A stretch of DNA of 64,000 nt from Sphingobacterium micropteri (GTDB lineage Bacteria > Bacteroidota > Bacteroidia > Sphingobacteriales > Sphingobacteriaceae). Positions 48,597 to 55,940 of this stretch are shown piece after piece; the first letter of the stretch is position 1, and each line of letters begins with the position of its first letter. The notes beneath the pieces are model-generated. The model was not told the origin of the DNA. It saw nothing but the letters and a program-made list of their open reading frames with translations, and made no database searches. A program made the translations under genes and the position numbers. The stretch covers positions 248,001 through 312,000 of the forward strand of contig NZ_JACOIK010000006.1 in the NCBI RefSeq assembly GCF_014692515.1. Direction: 5' to 3'.

Positions 48597-49193
48597 ATGC
48601 TTTTGCGACACCATTTTGAACACGTATGCGCTTTTGCTGGGAACTATAATATACACTTCACTCCTGATGAATTTGATATGATACGCACCCACACCAAATG
48701 TGAAGTCTTACCTGCGCATACCGTACTCATGGAACAAGGTAAAAAGGTGGATAAACTGTATTTTCTCAATCGGGGTATTGCAAGATTATACCGCGTTCAT
48801 AATGGGGTGGATCACACACTGGGTATTGTTTCAAGCCATTATTTTTTATCCACGCCCTTATATCTGCAAAGTGGCGAGATTTCTACCTGTTCTCTGGAAT
48901 CATTGAGTGAGATCGATGTGTTGATATGGGACAAGGAAAGTGCACTCTACTTGAAAAAACACATCCCAAAGATGGAAACTATGGATTTGGCCGTCATGGA
49001 TACGCTACTCAAATGGTTGCAGGATATCCAGATCAATTCCATCTGTATGACGGCCGAAGAACGCTACGTTCATTTGATGGAGACGCAACCGCTTGTTATC
49101 CAGCAAGTTCCATTAAAGTATATTGCATCCTTTTTGGCCATACATCAAGACAGTTTAAGCAGAATTCGTAAAAATTTGACGCAGCGGAGTTAA
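48597..49193 (+). CDS. Crp/Fnr-family transcription regulator
   Basis: This 198-residue protein has a cyclic-nucleotide-binding-like beta roll (VLPAHTVLMEQGKKVDKLYFLNRGIARLY) and a long dimer helix. The helix-turn-helix near the C-terminus is PLKYIASFLAIHQDSLSRIRKNL. It lacks the Cys cluster of Fnr and the PRSCAMP cAMP pocket residues of Crp, so its signal is unknown; this is usual for the Bacteroidota group. Its stop overlaps the convergent response-regulator stop by 4 nt. Confidence 0.9.
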   Translation: MLLRHHFEHVCAFAGNYNIHFTPDEFDMIRTHTKCEVLPAHTVLMEQGKKVDKLYFLNRGIARLYRVHNGVDHTLGIVSSHYFLSTPLYLQSGEISTCSLESLSEIDVLIWDKESALYLKKHIPKMETMDLAVMDTLLKWLQDIQINSICMTAEERYVHLMETQPLVIQQVPLKYIASFLAIHQDSLSRIRKNLTQRS

Positions 49194-49819
49194 ATAAGAC
49201 CGCGGAGATAAGCTTCTTTAACAAGTCCCGCGGTCGTCTTTATATTAAGCTTTTGATTGAGGCTGTGTCGGTGAGATTCCACGGTACGGACACTAAGGAA
49301 AAGCTTGTCGGCAATTTCCTGATTGGAATATTCGTTTGCTATCAAAGCCAGAATCTCAAGTTCCCTGTTGGTGAGCTTAACGTATGCCGTCGCTTTTCTG
49401 CCATGAATAGATTGCTGTAGGATCTGTTGTTCAATCTGCTTATCGATGTACTGTTCCCCTGCTGCCACCGTTTCTATAGCCTGAAGAAGCGACTCTTTTT
49501 CTGTGCCCTTAAGTAAGTAGCCCATGGCACCATTCCGCATCATTTTTCGGACGTATACCACGTCGTCATGGTTAGTTAGCGCAATCACGGCAAGCTTTGG
49601 ATATAAAATAAGGAGCTTTTTACAAAGATCTATTCCGTTTGTATCGGGCAATTCGATGTCCAACAACAGTACATCCGGAGTTTCTTCACTTAATTTCTGT
49701 AATAAATCGGCACCGTCTTGAGCGGTGAAAAGGACCTGGTACGCCGGTTCATCTTGTAGCATTTTTAGAAGTCCATTGATGATCAAGGAGTGATCGTCTA
49801 TTATGCCAATAGTTATCAT
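49190..49819 (-). CDS. NarL/FixJ-type response regulator
   Basis: This 209-residue protein has an intact receiver: acidic pair Asp8-Asp9, phospho-acceptor Asp54 in LLLDIELPDTNG, Thr in IALTNHDD and Lys in YLLKGTEKE. The LuxR-type DNA-binding domain is TNRELEILALIANEYSNQEI followed by ADKLFLSVRTVESHR. It is the partner of the histidine kinase 95 nt upstream on the same strand. The palindrome CCGTATTAGTACGG lies 55 nt before its start, fitting autoregulation. Confidence 0.94.
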   Translation of the reverse strand: MITIGIIDDHSLIINGLLKMLQDEPAYQVLFTAQDGADLLQKLSEETPDVLLLDIELPDTNGIDLCKKLLILYPKLAVIALTNHDDVVYVRKMMRNGAMGYLLKGTEKESLLQAIETVAAGEQYIDKQIEQQILQQSIHGRKATAYVKLTNRELEILALIANEYSNQEIADKLFLSVRTVESHRHSLNQKLNIKTTAGLVKEAYLRGLI

Positions 49820-49842
49820 ATATGCTGATGTTGTTTCTTGTA

Positions 49843-49887
49843 CAAAAGAAGAAAGAATGGAGACGATATTTTACCGTATTAGTACGG
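49843..49887 (-). promoter_or_regulatory. response-regulator promoter with CCGTA-N4-TACGG palindrome
   Basis: The perfect half-sites CCGTA and TACGG (49874-49887, spacer TTAG) lie 23 nt upstream of the -7-like TTCTTTTG (49850-49843, minus strand). Start codon follows 24 nt later. The symmetrical site just upstream of -33 is typical of a dimeric activator. Confidence 0.65.
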
Positions 49888-49913
49888 AAAACATCGTATC
49901 GTATCCAATACGT

Positions 49914-51926
49914 TTAAAGATCAACAGTCGCTTTGTCCAAAGATGCGGTCATAGGGCAGTCAATCTCGATAAATACAGAAGTTCCCTGTCCGATACAAGA
50001 TCGAATATCGATGTTGCCCTGCAGTGACTTTACACGATTATTCAAATTGTGAAAGCCAATACCATTGGCCCAAAGGGTTTCGGTATCGAATCCTGTCCCA
50101 TTATCTTCAACGGTGATCAGTAAGCGTCCCTGTTCTTCGCTGAGTTGAACAATTCCTTCAGTAGCTTGTGCATGTTTCAATATATTGGTCACGCATTCTT
50201 GGATGACACGATAAATGGTTAGCTGAGAACCCTTGTCTAATTCAGGAAGCTCGCCCATGACGTAGCAATGCATCTGGAAGTCCGGTTTATTTACCCTTTG
50301 GCAAAACGATTGAATGGCGTAGCCAAGTCCTTCCTCGAGAATCATTTCTGGCGCAAGGTTGTGGGAGATATTCCGTATCTCGCGCACGGCTATTTCTATC
50401 AATTGACTTACTTCTTGGAATGTCGTACGGGGGTCGCTATGTTTCGTCATTGCGTTGATTTGTAGGCTTGCTGCTGATAAGATACTGGCTACACCGTCGT
50501 GCAGTTCCTTCGCTGTCCGTTCCCGTTCCCGTTCTTCACCTGCTAATTGTGCTTCGATCAGCTTCTTTTGCAATTCCGTAGATTGAGCCTTTCGTTTTTG
50601 TCTATTTAATAGTCGTATGGCGACCAATCCGAATACCAACAAAAATATCGAAAAGATAAAGATAATAAACCATTTATTCTGACGGTCGAGTTCGGCAGCC
50701 TGCTCGACGATCTTGAGGTCTCGTTCGACGATCTGCTTTCTATTTTGAGCCGTTTCATATCGTACTTCAAGTTCCTGTATCGTTTTTTGTGTTTCTTGGC
50801 TCTGTAGCGAATCCTTTAGCTGTGCATGCTTTTTGTGAAAATTCAGCGCCTGCTTATAGTCGCCAAGCGCTTCGTTGATGTCGGCCCCATCTTTATACAA
50901 ATCGACAAGCTGCGGTGTTGCCAATTCCGTTGTCGCTAGTTTAAGAGCCATTTCGAAATATTCTTTTGCGGCTTGTGCACTACCTATTTCTTTAAATATA
51001 CGCGACATCCCTGAAAGTGTGTAAACCTCATTTCCGGGAATCGATTTCGGGGTGATGGCCAGCGCTTTAGCAAATGTCTCGAGCGCCAATGGATAATGCT
51101 GCTGCATACGGTATACCTCGGCCAGATTATTCAGTGCCTTGATTTCCATCTGTAGGTCACCATAGGAGCGTCCTATGGATAGATACTGTTTCCCATGATG
51201 TACAGCGTCGGCCAATTTGCCTGCCATGGCCTCCGCAACCATCACATTGACGAGGCTGTTGCCCATAGATATCGTGTCCTTTAACTGCCGAGCTATTTCA
51301 TAAGACTGCCACGCATATTCCAGACCTTTGTCGAGATCTTGGAGATCCAGCAATAGGGAGCTCAAATTATTAAGATATTTTCTTCTATCAGACAAGTCCT
51401 TGTGTGTTGGATGTTTGATTTCGTTGGAAATTTCCAGCGCACGGATCAGGTTGTTTGCAGCTTCTTTTAATTGTCCTTTGGCCTGATGCTGTAACGCGAT
51501 ATTATTGTATGCTGCAGCCGCCTTCGGACGATTGTTTAGACGTAAGCTTATGGTTAGGGCGAGTTGAGCATATTCCATAGCCTCCTCAAATCGCACTTGA
51601 TCGTATAGAAATACACTGTAATTGCCAGCGAACAATAGCTTGCCCGATTCTGAGTTCAATTGATCGGCAAGTTCGCCAGCTTGTTTGAAATAATATTCAG
51701 CGGAATCCGGGAGCCTCTCCTTCTGTTTTTGTTTCGCGATTTCCACTAAGTGCGTAATTCGAGAAGTATCTTGCTTCCCTATGAAAGAGGAAGTTTCGGA
51801 CGGTAACGCGATAAAAAGAAATAAACAAAGTGTGTACATAGGTATTCTGGTAATATCCTGATTAAGTTGAAATATAGATCGTTTAAATTTTTCTGCACAT
51901 CTCTTTCTACTAAAGTTTTTATTCAT
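49914..51926 (-). CDS. TPR-containing sensor histidine kinase of the HisKA_3 family
   Basis: This 670-residue protein has a signal-like segment near residues 30-47. About seven TPR repeats follow (AAAAYNNIALQHQAKGQLKE, EIKALNNLAEVYRMQQHYPL), then a coiled coil and one membrane helix (WFIIFIFSIFLLVFGLVAI). The phosphorylated His lies in AKELHDGVASIL. The HATPase has IYRVIQECVTNILKHAQA and VEDNGTGFD. An inner Met (51839) would shorten the N-terminus, but the promoter position supports 51926. The TPR region is periplasmic and probably binds a partner protein or peptide. It signals to the regulator at 49190. Confidence 0.93.
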   Translation of the reverse strand: MNKNFSRKRCAEKFKRSIFQLNQDITRIPMYTLCLFLFIALPSETSSFIGKQDTSRITHLVEIAKQKQKERLPDSAEYYFKQAGELADQLNSESGKLLFAGNYSVFLYDQVRFEEAMEYAQLALTISLRLNNRPKAAAAYNNIALQHQAKGQLKEAANNLIRALEISNEIKHPTHKDLSDRRKYLNNLSSLLLDLQDLDKGLEYAWQSYEIARQLKDTISMGNSLVNVMVAEAMAGKLADAVHHGKQYLSIGRSYGDLQMEIKALNNLAEVYRMQQHYPLALETFAKALAITPKSIPGNEVYTLSGMSRIFKEIGSAQAAKEYFEMALKLATTELATPQLVDLYKDGADINEALGDYKQALNFHKKHAQLKDSLQSQETQKTIQELEVRYETAQNRKQIVERDLKIVEQAAELDRQNKWFIIFIFSIFLLVFGLVAIRLLNRQKRKAQSTELQKKLIEAQLAGEERERERTAKELHDGVASILSAASLQINAMTKHSDPRTTFQEVSQLIEIAVREIRNISHNLAPEMILEEGLGYAIQSFCQRVNKPDFQMHCYVMGELPELDKGSQLTIYRVIQECVTNILKHAQATEGIVQLSEEQGRLLITVEDNGTGFDTETLWANGIGFHNLNNRVKSLQGNIDIRSCIGQGTSVFIEIDCPMTASLDKATVDL

Positions 51927-51949
51927 CGACCAAGTGTATCAGCGAGCGA

Positions 51950-51995
51950 CTAAGATACAATGGAATTTTGATGCAGGACATCCGTAGCAATACGG
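51950..51995 (-). promoter_or_regulatory. kinase-gene promoter with CCGTA-N4-TACGG palindrome
   Basis: Perfect half-sites CCGTA and TACGG (51982-51995, spacer GCAA) lie 24 nt upstream of TATCTTAG (51957-51950, minus strand), which precedes the start codon by 23 nt. The site is symmetrical and lies 70 nt before the divergent lipoprotein gene, so it may serve both; on the plus side TTCTTTTC (52023-52030) is a possible -7. Confidence 0.65.
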
Positions 51996-52064
51996 AAAAT
52001 TTGTGAATAGGCTTTACTACAGTTCTTTTCGGGTTAATATCCTCCTAGATTCGCAAAAAAAATT

Positions 52065-52712
52065 ATGATGAAGAAAATTGTATTCATTCTTATATCAGGT
52101 TTGTTATTATTGATATTGTTTTCCTGCAAGCGGGACGAACATCAGGAGCCGGAGGAACCCACGTTTCCCTTTATGAAAGTGGGTAACCAGTGGAACTATA
52201 GGCTGATAACCGAAGCAGGGGAGACGGAGATCAGTTATATGATCGCAGATAAAACGAAACAAAACTACTTCAAGGTATTGTTGAATTTTGTAGGTTCAGA
52301 ACTGCCTGCAGTGGATCATTTTTGGTACGCCGATCAACAGACTTTTACGATGGCAACGGAGTGGCCGGACAGTGACCTCAAATTTACGATGTTAGAGAAG
52401 GCGGCCAAAGTTGATGACCGTTGGGAATATTTTGTTCCGGCACCTTTGAATCCAGAGAATGACGATCTTTCAGGTACGATCACCTATGAAGTAATAGCGG
52501 TTAATGCTACTACGATAGCCATTGGAAAGACGTTTACGGATGTATATAAAGTACGACACACGGCGTCGTCCCATCCGCAATTTTATGCGGACTATTTCAT
52601 TAGTTTGTCCTCGGGAATCATAAAAATGGAGGGAATGGGATATGTGCGGATAGATGATGACGAGATTGCATATTTTCCGCTAGAATGGCAATTAAAATCG
52701 AAGAACTTTTAA
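52065..52712 (+). CDS. lipoprotein of unknown function
   Basis: This 215-residue protein has a lipoprotein signal with lipobox LFSC (Cys21) followed by acidic residues (KRDEHQEPEEP). The body is beta-rich (MKVGNQWNYRLITEAGETEIS, LSGTITYEVIAVNATTI, LSSGIIKMEGMGYV). This is reminiscent of small Bacteroidota surface lipoproteins, but I do not recognise a named family. It is divergent from the histidine kinase and shares its upstream palindrome. Confidence 0.8.
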   Translation: MMKKIVFILISGLLLLILFSCKRDEHQEPEEPTFPFMKVGNQWNYRLITEAGETEISYMIADKTKQNYFKVLLNFVGSELPAVDHFWYADQQTFTMATEWPDSDLKFTMLEKAAKVDDRWEYFVPAPLNPENDDLSGTITYEVIAVNATTIAIGKTFTDVYKVRHTASSHPQFYADYFISLSSGIIKMEGMGYVRIDDDEIAYFPLEWQLKSKNF

Positions 52713-52730
52713 TGTTTTTATATCAATTTA

Positions 52731-53021
52731 ATGAACATCACGCTATTTTACAAGCTGTTTATACTGGGACTGATTGCCATATCGTTCAATTCCTGTCGAT
52801 TGGATTTAAATGATAGTAGCACCTATCCGGCGATAGATCAGCAAAAGATAATTTTACATCATTATTCCGTATACGGACTGCTACCTGTATCACAGGCCTA
52901 TACGGATGCTGTGCTGAGGGAGTCAGAAAGGGGTTGTTTCAAACCTGATCGATCATTTATAAATGGTGTGTTGGCTGCTGTGACATTAGGTATATATACG
53001 CCGAATGGAACGGGTAACTAG
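52731..53021 (+). CDS. Bor-like small lipoprotein
   Basis: This 96-residue protein has a lipobox-like FNSC (Cys22). The C-terminal half reads ILHHYSVYGLLP and RSFINGVLAAVTLGIYTPNG, closely matching the phage lambda Bor/Lom-type motif HHFFVSGIG with FVNGLLGFITLGIYTP. Lambda Bor is an outer-membrane lipoprotein linked to serum survival; its role here is unknown. The gene lies 18 nt after the previous lipoprotein and 2 nt before a small membrane protein, so the three form one transcript. Confidence 0.75.
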   Translation: MNITLFYKLFILGLIAISFNSCRLDLNDSSTYPAIDQQKIILHHYSVYGLLPVSQAYTDAVLRESERGCFKPDRSFINGVLAAVTLGIYTPNGTGN

Positions 53022-53023
53022 TA

Positions 53024-53266
53024 ATGAAAGGCTTCAGAATATTAATAGGTCGTACAGCGGTGATATGCATACTAAGCAATATTATACTGACAACATCACT
53101 CACGTTAATGTTGATAAGCGCAGTTGAGATAGTCAATACACTGTATTTTAACCAGGGAAACCTTAATTCCTATGGAACGGGCTTTCTTATTGGAAATGTT
53201 TTTTTGTTTTTTGTGTCCACGTTGTTAAGTTATAAGTTGGCAAAATCTATACATAAAAGATCCTGA
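53024..53266 (+). CDS. small two-helix membrane protein, unknown
   Basis: This 80-residue protein has two hydrophobic helices, about 10-34 (VICILSNIILTTSLTLMLIS) and 50-72 (GFLIGNVFLFFVSTLLSY), and a basic tail KLAKSIHKRS. The start is 2 nt after the Bor-like gene stop. No family is recognised. Confidence 0.6.
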   Translation: MKGFRILIGRTAVICILSNIILTTSLTLMLISAVEIVNTLYFNQGNLNSYGTGFLIGNVFLFFVSTLLSYKLAKSIHKRS

Positions 53267-53352
53267 TTAGATCGTTTTGCGCTGTTAGCGTGCCTTTCCG
53301 GGTTTTCTTAAAAAATTCGTATCTTGCAGTAGACACTAATTATGAACTGGAA

Positions 53353-53559
53353 ATGCCGGAAAAAAACTTGATTCATGTATGGAAGGAAACCCTATCGTCC
53401 AAGCCCGTTACTCGGGAAACGTTCAAAGGGATGCATCTCACTGCATTGCATCAGGCAACCCAGCAAAAACTGGACGAGTATCTGTTGTGTGTCCGGTTTG
53501 AACTCCACGATTTTATTCTCTGTGAACATGTCTTGTGGATCACTCTATTGTTTTTATGA
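53353..53559 (+). CDS. doubtful 68-residue ORF leading into the repeat array
   Basis: A -7-like TATCTTGC near 53325 is followed by ATG 53353 and a 68-codon frame (MPEKNLIHVWKETLSSKP...LLFL). The frame ends inside the first clear unit of the 21-bp array. The composition is moderately protein-like but no family is recognised. It could be the 5' end of a decayed gene. Confidence 0.2.
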   Translation: MPEKNLIHVWKETLSSKPVTRETFKGMHLTALHQATQQKLDEYLLCVRFELHDFILCEHVLWITLLFL

Positions 53560-53841
53560 AGAAGTTGGTTGTTCGGGTAAGAAAATCCACTGTTTTCATC
53601 CGAAAGCTAACTATCCTCTTAGAAGAATGAGCTGTTATATGTTTTTAGTTAACTGTTTTTCTTTTCCTATTAGTTGTCCTACGAGAACGACTGTCTCTTT
53701 TTGCCCGGTAGCTACCTACTCAGACAGAACAGCTAACGCTATCTGTACAAGCGTTAGCTGTTTTGTTAGAAAACTTAGCTGTTTTTCCGAAACTGTTAAC
53801 TCTTCTATCCTGTGTCTGTTCTGCTGGTTTACCTTAAACAA
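53548..53841. repeat. degenerate tandem array with strict 21-bp period
   Basis: A CTGTTT-like core recurs at 53548, 53569, 53590, 53611, 53632, 53653, 53674, 53695, 53716, 53737, 53758, 53779, 53800 and 53821, exactly 21 bp apart. The best-conserved units read TAGCTGTTTTNNNNGAAAA. Unit sequences differ widely yet no indel breaks the phase. On the minus strand the units read as heptads such as KQLSFLT and KQLTLVQ, but stops interrupt this frame. One plus-strand frame is open but very Cys-rich. It is most easily explained as a decayed coiled-coil gene or a conserved non-coding array. Confidence 0.8.
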
Positions 53842-53901
53842 TGGTTCTTTGATGGCATAAATGCTGTTTTTATAATGAAAATCTGTTGAAATAGTATTTG
53901 T

Positions 53902-53968
53902 AAAGGTTCGTTTTTTCGCCAGAAAGTTTTTCGGGGTACCCCTAAAATTGGCGAAAACACGAACCTTT
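53902..53968. repeat. 20-bp inverted repeat enclosing GGGGTACCCC
   Basis: AAAGGTTCGTTTTTTCGCCA (53902-53921) matches the complement of TGGCGAAAACACGAACCTTT (53949-53968) at 19 of 20 positions. The 27-nt loop contains the perfect palindrome GGGGTACCCC (53933-53942). The right arm ends against the promoter of the gene at 54050. It can form a cruciform or serve as a compound operator. Confidence 0.75.
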
Positions 53969-53993
53969 TGCCTGCTTTTGTGCCGCATCTTTG
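53966..53993 (+). promoter_or_regulatory. probable promoter of the FN3-like gene
   Basis: CATCTTTG (53986-53993) resembles the -7 element TAnnTTTG and TTTTG (53966-53970) a -33 element, though 15 nt of spacing is short. The right arm of the inverted repeat overlaps the -33 part, so a protein bound there would affect transcription. Confidence 0.45.
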
Positions 53994-54049
53994 TACTGTA
54001 CGTACGAATCGAGTAATTCATAAATTTTAAAACATTAAAAAAGAAAGAA

Positions 54050-54658
54050 ATGGCAAAACCAATCTTTAGAAGCAAGAACGCAACGGAGTTATTGCGTTAT
54101 GCAGAACAGATCTTTAAAAAGATGACAGAGAACGCGGACATGTTTGTTGATCCGGTTCCGGATTTAGAAACGTTGGAAAGCAGACTATCCGCCTATCGGG
54201 CTGCTTTTGCAGAAGCCTCGTTTCGTGATCAACGGGCGGTTATCCTGAAGGGGCAGGAGGGTGAACGGCTACAGGAGATCGTCTATCGCCTTTCCCACTA
54301 TGTGGATGCGGTGGCGCAGGGTGACCCCGGTATCATCGTAGCGGCAGGATATCAGCCCTCCGAGAGTACGGGCAACCGTATCGACCGGACACCTAAAGCT
54401 GAAAACCTACGTGTATCACATATACAGGTGGGATTGGGTATCGTCCGCGTACGGGTAAAACCCTGGAAACCGGCCAGGCTTTACCGTTACGAGTACCGTA
54501 AAAAGGGCTCGGAAGAGTGGACGGGCATCCTGCACAGTAGTTCAACGGTAGAATTGCGCGGGCTGGATAAGCTGCAGGAATACGAATTCCGGGCATCCTA
54601 CATCGGCCGGGACATCGAGCCAAATTTTAGTGATACCATCACGGCGCTTGTTGTCTAG
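54050..54658 (+). CDS. helical plus fibronectin-III-like protein, unknown
   Basis: This 202-residue protein has no signal peptide. Residues 1-105 are helical (LLRYAEQIFKKMTENADMFV, LESRLSAYRAAFAEA, YRLSHYVDAVAQGDP). Residues about 120-202 form a fibronectin-III-like domain (LRVSHIQVGLGIVRVRVKPW, RYEYRKKGSEEWTG, LQEYEFRASYIG). The base composition is visibly more GC-rich than in the lipoprotein genes upstream. It has its own promoter and terminator. It looks like a cytoplasmic protein of small accessory loci; I cannot name a function. Confidence 0.8.
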   Translation: MAKPIFRSKNATELLRYAEQIFKKMTENADMFVDPVPDLETLESRLSAYRAAFAEASFRDQRAVILKGQEGERLQEIVYRLSHYVDAVAQGDPGIIVAAGYQPSESTGNRIDRTPKAENLRVSHIQVGLGIVRVRVKPWKPARLYRYEYRKKGSEEWTGILHSSSTVELRGLDKLQEYEFRASYIGRDIEPNFSDTITALVV

Positions 54659-54662
54659 CAAG

Positions 54663-54703
54663 GCAAAGGGGAAAGTCTCAGAACGGGGCTTCCCCTTGCT
54701 TTC
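54663..54703 (+). terminator. terminator-like hairpin after the FN3-like gene
   Basis: AAGGGGAA (54666-54673) pairs with TTCCCCTT (54690-54697); flanking GGC and GCT extend it past single-base bulges. The following T-run is weak. Confidence 0.5.
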
Positions 54704-54854
54704 AGATTTAGATTTTAACTCCTTATCTTTATAACAATTAAAAAATTATGGAATTATAACCCAGTCCCATCCTCTCCGCACGATCACGCTACGGTATGAC
54801 CGCTCGAAACTAGCACCGGAGTTCGAAACACTGGCGCTGCAATATTTTCAGGAG

Positions 54855-55400
54855 ATGCACGACCGCACTTGGGAAATCAAGCAACGAATAAACAACGCGA
54901 GGCTCCAGATACCAGCGTTCAACATCCAGGTGGAGGAACTGGACGCCTTGCTAACGGAAGCCAAAGGGAAATTTAAGCACCTCGAAATGGCCTATGAGAC
55001 AAATCCGTACAAGGACACGATCCGTGTGCAGCTGAAGAAGCTATTGGCTGCTATAAATACATTTTTGGAAAGCTTCGTGCCCAAACTGGTAACACTGACA
55101 GAGAATTATTACGATTATGATGATTATACCTTTGCACAGGATAAATGGAGGACGGAAACCGCTCATCCGCAATTCCACAAAATCTTTGCGCATTACCAGG
55201 ACTGTTCCGTGGATATGGTTTTCTTTGACGCGGATCTGGACGATTTTAGGGGTATACTCAGCTTTGTAAAAAAACAAGAGGGGAAATACTACGAGGAAAT
55301 GGATACACTCATCGATGATTATACAGATCTTAACGAGCAGTTGGCCGATTTTTTTGAGGCTGTCGAGAAATTCGATGAAGGGTTAATAATGGGTGGTTGA
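54855..55400 (+). CDS. helical hypothetical protein, probably 5'-frameshifted
   Basis: From ATG 54855 the protein has 181 residues, rich in acidic helices (IQVEELDALLTEAKGKFKHL, YYEEMDTLIDDYTDLNEQLA). The same frame is open back to 54735 and the upstream part looks coded (THPLRT-like stretch, then LRYDRSKLAPEFETLALQYF). The only well-placed ATG (54748), 18 nt after a -7-like TATCTTTA, hits TAA after three codons in another frame. One missing base near 54754-54756 would restore a protein of about 217 residues. The true gene is therefore probably 54748-55400. No family is recognised. It pairs with the FN3-like gene in this island. Confidence 0.6.
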   Translation: MHDRTWEIKQRINNARLQIPAFNIQVEELDALLTEAKGKFKHLEMAYETNPYKDTIRVQLKKLLAAINTFLESFVPKLVTLTENYYDYDDYTFAQDKWRTETAHPQFHKIFAHYQDCSVDMVFFDADLDDFRGILSFVKKQEGKYYEEMDTLIDDYTDLNEQLADFFEAVEKFDEGLIMGG

Positions 55401-55423
55401 AATCAATAGCATAACATCATATT

Positions 55424-55459
55424 AGGGGACTATCCGAGAAGCAGGATGGTCCTTTTTTG
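55424..55459 (+). terminator. terminator after the helical hypothetical gene
   Basis: GGACTATCC (55427-55435) pairs with GGATGGTCC (55444-55452) with one wobble, extended by outer G-T pairs and followed by a T-run of six. It closes the island. Confidence 0.8.
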
Positions 55460-55940
55460 TTTTGCTGCACAACTGATTCGCTATCGGCGGGGCAAGATTA
55501 CAAAACGCCGGAAAGTCGGATATGGTAATATTTCACAATAAAAAGGTAATGGGCTATAATATTTACGATGTGTTTATTATCAATTTTGTTACAACGACTA
55601 GCGATTATATATTTAGTTATAGCATGTTTGTAGTAGTACATGTGTAGAAGGGAGAAAAGGATTAGCATTATAAACGTTTTTTTAGTACTAACTAATAGAG
55701 GAATCGTAACTGAAAATCGTAAAGATTAAGAAAAATAATAAGAGTCGCGCATAGTGTCTTTTGTACAATATTGGCAGTTCGGGATATAGTCAATACGTAT
55801 TCCGATGGTAAATTATCGACTATCTTGTTGGGATGGTTCTTGATTATGGCATGTTGTCGCTATGTGGTTGTGGATTAATTAAGGGAATGTAATTTAATAA
55901 CCTAAAGTATAATTTAATTAATAACAAAAAACCTAAAAAG
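55460..55940 (+). other. intergenic region before the second SusCD cluster
   Basis: No supported gene. The stretch is AT-rich with scattered stops in all frames. A possible -7 word (GTCTTTTG near 55756) would give a leader of about 170 nt for the following operon, but no -33 partner is clear. No strong repeat was found. Confidence 0.4.

Noticed and set aside
53375..53860. Open plus-strand frame of 161 codons across the repeat array
   Set aside because: It encodes an implausibly Cys-rich product driven by the repeat unit, has no recognisable fold and shows no clear start signal. I treat it as a by-product of the 21-bp phasing.
53716..54075. Minus-strand frame of 119 codons with KQL heptads
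   Set aside because: It is interrupted by stops further into the array and overlaps the start and promoter of the FN3-like gene. It is best seen as relic sequence.
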